Source: Saccharopolyspora indica
GTDB lineage: Bacteria > Actinomycetota > Actinomycetes > Mycobacteriales > Pseudonocardiaceae
Direction of reading: 5' to 3'
Length of the DNA stretch: 64,000 nt
Assembly (NCBI RefSeq): GCF_027853965.1
Contig: NZ_JAQGLB010000016.1
Span: 124,001 to 188,000, forward strand
Shown: one piece after another, positions 58,266-64,000 of the stretch
How the letters are laid out: every line of letters begins with the position of its first letter
Position numbering within the stretch: position 1 is the stretch's first letter
Notes under the pieces: generated by a model
The model's database searches: none
What the model was told of the DNA's origin: nothing
What the model saw: only the letters and a program-made list of their open reading frames with translations
Made by a program: the position numbers and the translations under genes

Positions 58266-59665
58266 TGCTTCCGCGCCCCGATCCGCCTGCGCAGCGCGAA
58301 TCCGGTCCCGCCGATCACGGTGACGGCGGTCAGCCCGGCCAGGCCGAGCAGCCCGGCGGGCACGCCCTCCTCGGTCGGGTCACCGGCCGGGATGCGGATC
58401 GGCACGGTGGGCGTGTTCGGCTTGTTGACCAGGCTCAGCTCCAGCGTCTGACCGGGCTCGACGGTGCCGGTCACCGACGGCGGGTTGGCCTCGTCGAAGG
58501 CCTCCTCGTAGCCGGGGGCGGGCTTGACCTCGGTGAGGGTGATCTCCTGCGGGGTGCGCAGGTCGGGGACCTCGACGGTGCCGTCCTCGCCGGTGACGAC
58601 CACGACGGGCTCGCCGTCCTCGCCGACCAGCGGGGTGCCGTCCTGGCGCACGGCGGGCGAGCCGTCGGCGGCGGTCACGCGCAGCGAGACACCGGCGATG
58701 CCCGCCTGGCTCTCCGAGTCGGTCTTGCCGACCTTCACCACGCCCGGCGCGGTCACCGCGGTGGTCGCGGCCTCGACGGAGAGCTCCTGCTCACCGCCGG
58801 TGGACACCACGCGCTGGGTGGTGTCGGGCTGGTTGACGGCCTGCCGCACGTAGGGCCGCTCGGCCGGGGCGGACAGCTTCCCGGCGACCTTCGGGTTCGG
58901 CCCGGTCGGCGTCACCCGGAGCACCAGCGGGCTGCCGTCCTCCGGCGTGGTGACGGTGCCGTTGGCCTCGACGCCCTCGATCTCGACGTCGGTGGTGGTC
59001 AGCTGCACCGGAACGCCACCGATGCCCTTGCCGCCGGGGCCCTGCACGGTCAGGGTCCACTCCGCGGCCTGGCCGATGGTCTGCTCGCCCTCCGGCGCGG
59101 TCAGCGCGGCTTCCCACGGCCCGCGGTTCGCGCTGGCCTCGGACTTGAACGACTCCACGGCGGCCTGTGCGCCCTGCGGCAGCTTGGCCAGGTGGGCCTC
59201 GACGTCGTAGGCGATCCGCTTGAAGTCGTTGTTCGGGTCCAGGTCGGCCTGGCTGCGCGGCGCGGCGGTCCACGAGTGCAGCAGGTGCGCGAGCGCGGCG
59301 GCCTCGTCGGGCGACTGCGTGTTGCCGTAGCGCAGCAGCAGGTAGGAGATGTCGGCGGCGGTGTCGGCGGGGAGCGCGGTGCCCCACTTGGTCTTGAGCT
59401 CGTCGCCCGGCTGGTACTCCTCGCCGCTGTCCGGTGCGGTGTGCGCGAACTGCACGCACCACACCTGCTGGCCGTTGACGAGGTAGGAGCCGAGCCAGTC
59501 GCGGGCCGGGTCCGGGTTGCCCCGGTACGGCTGCCCGGGCCGCGTCTCGTGGCCGACCGCTTCCTGCGGGTCGGCGCTGGCGGCACCGGGGAGGGCCAGC
59601 AGGCTCCCCCCGGCGAGCACGGCGGTGCCCAGCACCGCCGTGACCCATTTCTTGAACATGCGCAT
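58262..59665 (-). CDS. Cell-surface protein with SpaA-like domain, probable sortase substrate
   Basis: Secreted protein of 467 residues. A signal peptide (VTAVLGTAVLAGGSLLALPG) is followed by a domain at residues about 35-170 that contains QQVWCVQFAHTAPDSGEEY, similar to the Cys loop of thioester adhesins. Ig-like repeats follow, then a SpaA/Cna-B-type domain (KVGKTDSESQAGIAGVSLRV, ITLTEVKPAPGYEEAF) able to form an isopeptide bond. The C-terminus has PIRIPAGDPTEEGVPAG, a membrane segment and RRRIGARKQ, in the place of an LPxTG signal. The class F sortase is coupled downstream. Confidence 0.82.
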   Translation of the reverse strand: MRMFKKWVTAVLGTAVLAGGSLLALPGAASADPQEAVGHETRPGQPYRGNPDPARDWLGSYLVNGQQVWCVQFAHTAPDSGEEYQPGDELKTKWGTALPADTAADISYLLLRYGNTQSPDEAAALAHLLHSWTAAPRSQADLDPNNDFKRIAYDVEAHLAKLPQGAQAAVESFKSEASANRGPWEAALTAPEGEQTIGQAAEWTLTVQGPGGKGIGGVPVQLTTTDVEIEGVEANGTVTTPEDGSPLVLRVTPTGPNPKVAGKLSAPAERPYVRQAVNQPDTTQRVVSTGGEQELSVEAATTAVTAPGVVKVGKTDSESQAGIAGVSLRVTAADGSPAVRQDGTPLVGEDGEPVVVVTGEDGTVEVPDLRTPQEITLTEVKPAPGYEEAFDEANPPSVTGTVEPGQTLELSLVNKPNTPTVPIRIPAGDPTEEGVPAGLLGLAGLTAVTVIGGTGFALRRRIGARKQ

Positions 59666-60090
59666 GCGAGCTCCAGTTCCGGTGGTGGAGGTGATGCGGC
59701 GCCGCTCGTTCGTTCTGCTGAACCCCGACCAGGAATCGCGCGGGCGCCCGACGCGATACTTCCGATCACGGAGCGTGTCAACAAGAGGTCATCCGGTTGA
59801 TGCTGTCGATCACTCCAAGTTGAAGATCAAGACGATCCGACTCGCCGCTATCACCCGTTGAGCCGAGTCGAGTGGTGGCGATCACCCATTTCTGCTCACC
59901 CGGTGCAGCGGCGTAGAAAGGTTGGCGACCGGATGTGATCGAGATCGCCGGAAATCGATACCGGTTAGTTTCCGGGGGAGATGGGGACATCCCGTACCGA
60001 CGGGTAAAGTCGCTTTTACCGATCCGGGAACCGGTCAGCGCTGCCGAGCGTTGTTCCGAGTGACGGCGCAAGCACGCCCAGGAGGATGAG
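59666..60090. other. Gene-free divergent promoter region
   Basis: Region between the divergent surface-protein and Bax-inhibitor genes. Local GC is lower than the surroundings near 59790-59850. A short hairpin GGTAAA-(6)-TTTACC at 60003-60020 lies 70 bases before the Bax-inhibitor gene. No gene is supported. Confidence 0.5.
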
Positions 60091-60891
60091 TTGCGCACAA
60101 CGAGCAACCCCGCGTTCCGCAACCTGCCGACGACCGGCGGTTACGCGAACTTCAACTACGGCCAGGGGCAGCCCGCTTCGCCCTTCGGCGAGGCACCGGC
60201 GGCGCCGCCGCAGACCTCGCGTCCGATGACCATCGACGACGTGGTCACCAAGACCGCGATCACCCTCGGCCTGGCGGTGGTCACCGGCACGCTGACGTAC
60301 CTGATCGGCCCGACCGCCGTCGCGCTGGCGCTGCCCGCCGCGATCATCGGTCTGGTCATCTCGCTGGTGATCATCTTCAAGAAGAAGGTCAGCCCCGGGC
60401 TGGTCATCGCCTACTCCGCGGTCGAGGGCGTGTTCCTCGGCGGCATCAGCTACGTGTTCGCCATGCTGGTCGACAACCCGGCCATCGTGATGCAGGCCAT
60501 CGCGGGCACCATCGGTGTCTTCGCGGCCATGCTGGTGGTCTACAAGACCGGCGCGATCCGCGTCACCCCGAAGCTGACCAAGTGGATCATCGGCGCGGCG
60601 GCCGGTGCCGCGGTGCTGATGCTGGTCAACCTGATCGCAGGCATGTTCACCCCGGGCGGCCTCGGCCTGCGCGACGGCAGCGGCAGCCCGATGCTGGCCA
60701 TCGGCTTCAGCCTGCTGTGCATCGGCATCGCGGCGTTCAGCTTCCTGCTGGACTTCGACGCCGCCGACCAGGCGATCAAGAGCGGTGTGGACGCCAAGTT
60801 CTCCTGGTACATCGCCTTCGGCCTGATGACCACGCTGGTCTGGCTCTACCTGGAGATCCTGCGCCTGCTCTCCTACTTCCAGCGCGACTGA
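60091..60891 (+). CDS. Bax inhibitor-1/YccA-family membrane protein
   Basis: Membrane protein of 266 residues with about seven segments (residues about 55-260). Signatures include the N-terminal RTTSNPAFRNLPTTGGY, SPGLVIAYSAVEGVFLGGIS and FDAADQAIKSGVDAKFSWYI, which holds the acidic residues linked to pH-dependent calcium leak in BsYetJ. TTG 60091 is placed by AGGAGGATGAG. It lies next to a fadA3-like thiolase, SGNH hydrolase and cbs, an order also found in mycobacteria. Confidence 0.88.
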   Translation: MRTTSNPAFRNLPTTGGYANFNYGQGQPASPFGEAPAAPPQTSRPMTIDDVVTKTAITLGLAVVTGTLTYLIGPTAVALALPAAIIGLVISLVIIFKKKVSPGLVIAYSAVEGVFLGGISYVFAMLVDNPAIVMQAIAGTIGVFAAMLVVYKTGAIRVTPKLTKWIIGAAAGAAVLMLVNLIAGMFTPGGLGLRDGSGSPMLAIGFSLLCIGIAAFSFLLDFDAADQAIKSGVDAKFSWYIAFGLMTTLVWLYLEILRLLSYFQRD

Positions 60892-60909
60892 CCCCCCCAC
60901 CAGAACGCG

Positions 60910-60952
60910 AAGCGGGGCCCTGCCGTCCGATCCGGACGACAGGGCCCCGCTT
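60910..60952. terminator. Terminator hairpin after the Bax-inhibitor gene
   Basis: AAGCGGGGCCCTG (60910-60922) and CAGGGCCCCGCTT (60940-60952), a 13-bp stem with an inner CGTCCG/CGGACG stem. Confidence 0.8.
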
Positions 60953-60966
60953 CACGCGATCGCTTC

Positions 60967-61018
60967 GAGGTGAAGGGCACCTTCCGCCAACTAACCTGGC
61001 GAAAGGTGCCCTTCGCTC
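60967..61018. repeat. GAAGGGCACCTTT hairpin repeat, copy C
   Basis: GAGGTGAAGGGCACCTT (from 60967), continuing CCGCCA to 60989, pairs with TGGCGAAAGGTGCCCTT (from 60997), continuing CGCTC to 61018, with few mismatches. The core is the same as copies A, B and D. Confidence 0.85.
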
Positions 61019-61054
61019 ATCCCCTGATCGCGTGGCACCACTCGGGCGGGGGAG

Positions 61055-61105
61055 CGGTGAAGGGCACCTTCAGGCAAGTAAGTTGCTAAAAGGTGCCCTT
61101 CACCG
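61055..61105. repeat. GAAGGGCACCTTT hairpin repeat, copy D
   Basis: CGGTGAAGGGCACCTT (61055-61070) pairs perfectly with AAGGTGCCCTTCACCG (61090-61105). The loop CAGGCAAGTAAGTTGCTA matches copy A closely. With copy C it lies between convergent genes. Confidence 0.85.
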
Positions 61106-61112
61106 GTCACGC

Positions 61113-62333
61113 TCAGCTGAGGCGTTCGAGGACCATGGCCATGCCCTGGCCGCCGCCGACGCACATGGTCTCCAGGCCGAACTGCTTGTCGTGCCACTGC
61201 AGGGAGTTGATCAGCGTCGTCGTGATGCGGGCGCCGGTCATGCCGAACGGGTGGCCCACCGCGATCGCGCCGCCGTTGACGTTCAGCTTCTCCAGCGGGA
61301 TGCCCAGGTCCTGGTAGGACGGGATCACCTGGGCGGCGAACGCCTCGTTGATCTCCACCAGGTCGATGTCGCCGATGCCCAGGCCGGCCCGCTTGAGCGC
61401 CTGCTTCGACGCCTCGACCGGGCCCAAGCCCATGATCTCCGGCGACAGGCCCGAGACGCCGGTGGACACGATGCGCGCCAGCGGGGTCAGGCCCAGCTGC
61501 TTGGCCTTGGTGTCGCTCATGATCACCAGGGCGGCGGCGCCGTCGTTGAGCGGGCAGCAGTTGCCCGCGGTGATCCGGCCGTCCGGGCGGAACACCGGCT
61601 TGAGGCCGGACACGCCCTCCTTGGTCACGCCCGCGCGCGGGCCGTCGTCGGCGGAGACGACGGTGCCGTCCGGGGTGGTGACCGGGGTGATCTCGCGGGC
61701 CCAGAAGCCGTTGGCGATCGCCTTCTCGGCCAGGTTCTGCGAGCGGACGCCGAAGTCGTCCATCTCGTCGCGGCTGATGCCCTTGACCCGCGCCAGGTTC
61801 TCCGCGGTCTGGCCCATCGGGATGTAGACGTCCGGCACGACGTCCAGGGTGCGCGGGTCGGTCCAGGAGTCCGCGCCCTGCTCGGCGGTCTGCTGGGTGC
61901 GCGCCTGGGCGTCGGCGAACAGCGGGTTCTTGGTGTCCTCGAGCGAGTCGGAGTTGCCCTTGGCGAACCGGGAGACCATCTCGACGCCCGCGCTGATGAA
62001 CACGTCGCCCTCGCCGGCCTTGATGGCGTGCAGCGCCATCCGGCTGGTCTGCAGGCTCGACGAGCAGTAGCGGGTGACGGTGGTGCCGGGCAGCTGGTCG
62101 TAGCCGAGCAGCACCGAGACCACGCGCGCCATGTTGTAGCCCTGCTCGCCGCCGGGCAGGCCGCAGCCGAGCATCAGGTCGTCGATCTCGGCCGGGTCGA
62201 GCTCGGGCACCTTGTCCAGCGCGGCGCGGATGACCTGCGCGGTGAGGTCGTCCGGCCGGAGGTCCTTCAGCGACCCCTTGCCTGCGCGGCCGATGGGGGA
62301 TCGGGCGGTGGCGACGATGACTGCTTCGGGCAT
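61113..62333 (-). CDS. Acetyl-CoA acyltransferase (thiolase, FadA3-like)
   Basis: Thiolase of 406 residues for cleavage or formation of 3-ketoacyl-CoA in fatty-acid metabolism. Active-site Cys in TVTRYCSSSLQTS (about residue 90), His in GGAIAVGHPFGMTGARI and the second Cys in ETMCVGGGQGMAMV are all present, as is NEAFAAQ. GGAGTTCCC precedes ATG 62333. Synteny with an SGNH hydrolase and cbs matches the fadA3 (Rv1074c) region of mycobacteria. An 18-bp dyad upstream may bind a TetR-type regulator. Confidence 0.92.
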   Translation of the reverse strand: MPEAVIVATARSPIGRAGKGSLKDLRPDDLTAQVIRAALDKVPELDPAEIDDLMLGCGLPGGEQGYNMARVVSVLLGYDQLPGTTVTRYCSSSLQTSRMALHAIKAGEGDVFISAGVEMVSRFAKGNSDSLEDTKNPLFADAQARTQQTAEQGADSWTDPRTLDVVPDVYIPMGQTAENLARVKGISRDEMDDFGVRSQNLAEKAIANGFWAREITPVTTPDGTVVSADDGPRAGVTKEGVSGLKPVFRPDGRITAGNCCPLNDGAAALVIMSDTKAKQLGLTPLARIVSTGVSGLSPEIMGLGPVEASKQALKRAGLGIGDIDLVEINEAFAAQVIPSYQDLGIPLEKLNVNGGAIAVGHPFGMTGARITTTLINSLQWHDKQFGLETMCVGGGQGMAMVLERLS

Positions 62334-62363
62334 GGGAACTCCTTCGTTCGCAGTCGCGGGCGT

Positions 62364-62381
62364 TGACCTACTGGTCGGTCA
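62364..62381. promoter_or_regulatory. Imperfect 18-bp palindrome upstream of the thiolase
   Basis: TGACC-(8)-GGTCA at 62364-62381, with 14 of 18 positions symmetric, 31 bases upstream of the thiolase start. It resembles operators of TetR-type lipid-metabolism regulators. A second GACC half-site (ACCGACC) is at 62438-62444. Confidence 0.55.
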
Positions 62382-62454
62382 CTTTAGATCCGCTGGCTCC
62401 ATCTTGGCGGTGACCGCGGTCACCGGACAAGGAAACAACCGACCGATTGGTACG

Positions 62455-63378
62455 TCAGGAGGTCCGGCGGTGCAGGCGGCGGTTGAGGCTCGCCACGATG
62501 CGGCTGGTCGGGCGGCGGGCCTCGGCCGCCTCGGACCGGGTCGGCGCGGCCGGCAGCGGACCGCCCTCCCACTCGCCGATCGCCGCGCACATCGCGGGCA
62601 GCAGGATCGCCGCCGCTGCCTCGTACCCGGCCGCCGACGGGTGGAACCGGTCCGGGCTGAAGAACTCGCCCGGCCTGGCCAGGAACTCCGGCGACAGCAG
62701 GTCGGCCAGCGGAACGGCGTGCCCGCCCGCCGCCTCCACCGCCCGCCGCTGCGCGCGGCCGAGCGCCAGGCTCCAGCGCCGCGCGACCGACCGCAGCGGC
62801 TGCGGGATGGGGCGGATCGCGCCCAGGTCCGGGCAGGTGCCGACGACCACCGCCACATCGGCCTCGACCAGCCGCCGCACCGCATCGCCCAGCAGCTCGG
62901 CGCACGCCGCGACCGCCAGCTTCGAGGTGACGTCGTTGGCCCCGATGATGATCAGCGCCAACCGAGGCGGTCGCGCCAGCACGGCGTCGACCTGCGCCGA
63001 CAGCTCCTGGGAGGTGGTGCCGACGATGGCGCGGGTGGTCAGCGCGACCGGCCGGTCCAGCTCCTCGGCGAGCCCGCGCGCCATCCGCACCCCGGGCAGC
63101 TCGGCCGGGAAGTCGACGCCCAGCCCGGCCGCGGCGGAGTCGCCGAGCACCGCGAACTCCAGCGGCTCGGCCCCGGCGGGCAGCTCCCGCCGCGGCACCG
63201 GACCGGTGCCGTCGGGCAGGTGGACGCCGTCGGCGCGCAGCGGGTCGTTCGCGGGCGGGCCGATCACCCGCCGCGCGTACTTGGACTGCCCGTTGAGCAG
63301 TCCGTACGCGGCGCCGGAGAGCCCACCCGCGGTGCCCGCCGCCAGCAAGGCGAGCCGGAGTGCCTTCGCTGCGATCAT
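62455..63378 (-). CDS. SGNH/GDSL-family hydrolase
   Basis: Secreted or membrane-anchored esterase of 307 residues. A signal-like N-terminus (LRLALLAAGTAGGLSGAAYG), block I AVLGDSAAAGLGVD with the nucleophile Ser, block III with IIIGANDVTS and the catalytic Asp/His in SPDRFHPSAAGYEAAA. It is an orthologue-like counterpart of Rv1075c, an esterase in mycobacteria. It is transcribed in the same direction as the thiolase, divergent from cbs. The longer frame upstream has no signal peptide. Confidence 0.87.
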   Translation of the reverse strand: MIAAKALRLALLAAGTAGGLSGAAYGLLNGQSKYARRVIGPPANDPLRADGVHLPDGTGPVPRRELPAGAEPLEFAVLGDSAAAGLGVDFPAELPGVRMARGLAEELDRPVALTTRAIVGTTSQELSAQVDAVLARPPRLALIIIGANDVTSKLAVAACAELLGDAVRRLVEADVAVVVGTCPDLGAIRPIPQPLRSVARRWSLALGRAQRRAVEAAGGHAVPLADLLSPEFLARPGEFFSPDRFHPSAAGYEAAAAILLPAMCAAIGEWEGGPLPAAPTRSEAAEARRPTSRIVASLNRRLHRRTS

Positions 63379-63664
63379 GCGGCCCTCCCTGAACCGGTCC
63401 AGGCCGCCCGGGCCACCGGCCGGCCGCGTCGAACGGGATGGGTCATCCTCGCCCCGCTCCGCCCGGTCCGCGCGGCGAGGAGATCCCGTTGTGGATACAA
63501 CGCCGGGGAACGCGAATTCGCTCCCCACCGATATGTCGCGCCGGGTGCCGGGCGGGTTTCACGGGACTGGGAACCGAACGGGAAAAGCCTCGGTGGGTTG
63601 GGCGGTGACCAGCAGATTAGGCTCGTTGCCACAACAGCAGTCTGGGAAGGATCGAGGACCGGAC
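63379..63664. other. Divergent promoter region between SGNH hydrolase and cbs
   Basis: No gene is supported in these 286 bases; overlapping frames are shadows. A GGAAGG ribosome-site-like run lies just before the cbs start. Confidence 0.45.
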
Positions 63665-64000
63665 GTGGACTACGTCGAGCACGTCACCGACCTGGTGGGC
63701 AACACCCCCCTGGTGCGGTTGAACGCGGTGGCAACCGGCAAGGCGCGGGTGCTGGCCAAGGTCGAATACCTCAACCCCGGTGGCAGCGTGAAGGACCGCA
63801 TCGCGCAGCGCATGATCGAGGCCGCCGAGGCCTCCGGCGAGCTGCGGCCCGGCGGGACGATCGTGGAGCCGACCTCCGGCAACACCGGTGTCGGCCTGGC
63901 CATGGTCGCGCAGCGCAAGGGCTACCGCTGCGTCTTCGTCTGCCCGGACAAGGTCAGCGAGGACAAGCGCAACGTCCTCAAGGCCTACGGCGCCGAGGTC
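63665..64000 (+). CDS. cbs: Cystathionine beta-synthase (3' end outside window)
   Basis: PLP enzyme that condenses homocysteine and serine to cystathionine in transsulfuration. The first 112 codons are visible. NTPLVRLNAV and YLNPGGSVKDRIAQRMIEAA, with the PLP Lys in SVKDR, are followed by IVEPTSGNTGVGLAMVAQRK, the phosphate-binding loop, and VSEDKRNVLKAYGAEV. This closely resembles mycobacterial Cbs (Rv1077). GTG 63665 is the likely start. The C-terminal CBS domain, which would separate it from cysteine synthase, is beyond the window edge, but the VSEDKRNVL block favours Cbs. Confidence 0.9.
   Translation, partial: MDYVEHVTDLVGNTPLVRLNAVATGKARVLAKVEYLNPGGSVKDRIAQRMIEAAEASGELRPGGTIVEPTSGNTGVGLAMVAQRKGYRCVFVCPDKVSEDKRNVLKAYGAEV

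Noticed and set aside
1..64000. CRISPR array, rRNA operon, insertion sequence or prophage
   Set aside because: No regularly spaced repeats, rRNA motifs, transposase or phage genes were seen in either strand.

Overview
The window is GC-rich DNA (roughly 70 percent GC, strong third-position GC bias, many GTG/TTG starts, tightly packed operons) from an actinomycete. The gene content points to Pseudonocardiales, most like Saccharopolyspora: a WhiJ-type XRE/DUF397 trio, an ECF41 (SigJ) locus, MMPL and YhgE-type exporters, a class F sortase, and a fadA3 - SGNH - cbs order known from mycobacteria. The genus is inferred; no rRNA or marker gene was available to check it.

Layout. 1-8 kb: the 3' end of a family 5-type uracil-DNA glycosylase, two VapBC-type toxin-antitoxin pairs, a uridine-kinase-like protein, a methyltransferase, an ArsR-SRPBCC fusion and a WYL regulator each with a clear palindromic operator, a VOC protein and a DinB protein. 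8-13.4 kb: type II NADH dehydrogenase, a hairpin-rich intergenic element, a 42-codon ORF coupled to an ATP-grasp ligase, a class I-shaped tRNA with a UAA anticodon, an FMN protein and a zinc-independent MDR reductase. 13.4-28.3 kb: two membrane proteins, an orphan LuxR-type response regulator, then an 11-gene co-directional operon (16116-28313). It has one complete ketosynthase, a fused glutaconate-type CoA-transferase, two KAS III enzymes, an enoyl-CoA hydratase, two ketosynthase homologues in which the first catalytic His is replaced, and four short-chain dehydrogenase genes carrying five SDR units. It has no acyl carrier protein, acyltransferase or thioesterase, and it is the strongest candidate here for an undescribed pathway.

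28.3-37 kb: an SDR, the DUF397/DUF397/XRE trio, small proteins beside two 16-bp palindromes, a PhoU-like protein behind a long hairpin, a divergent ECF41 sigma factor/AhpD-like pair with matched ECF41 promoters, a RibD-type reductase with an ArsR-SRPBCC regulator, and an MGT-type glycosyltransferase. 37-50 kb: a SNF2 ATPase plus SWIM protein, a potassium channel, an efflux operon (MMPL fused to a degenerate ABC domain, plus a YhgE-type protein) with a divergent TetR and repeat-rich operator, a DUF3800 protein, and a TetR with a divergent FMN protein/ferredoxin reductase pair. 50-64 kb: a CPBP protease, a hydrolase with its HTH regulator, a DUF4232 lipoprotein, a Pro-rich membrane protein, a CDF transporter, a YidC/Oxa1 insertase, a surface protein with its sortase, a Bax-inhibitor-1 protein, a thiolase, an SGNH hydrolase and the start of cystathionine beta-synthase.

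Convergent gene ends carry very strong hairpins. Four of these hairpins belong to one repeat family (core GGTGAAGGGCACCTT/AAGGTGCCCTTCACC) that occurs as two closely spaced pairs about 19 kb apart.
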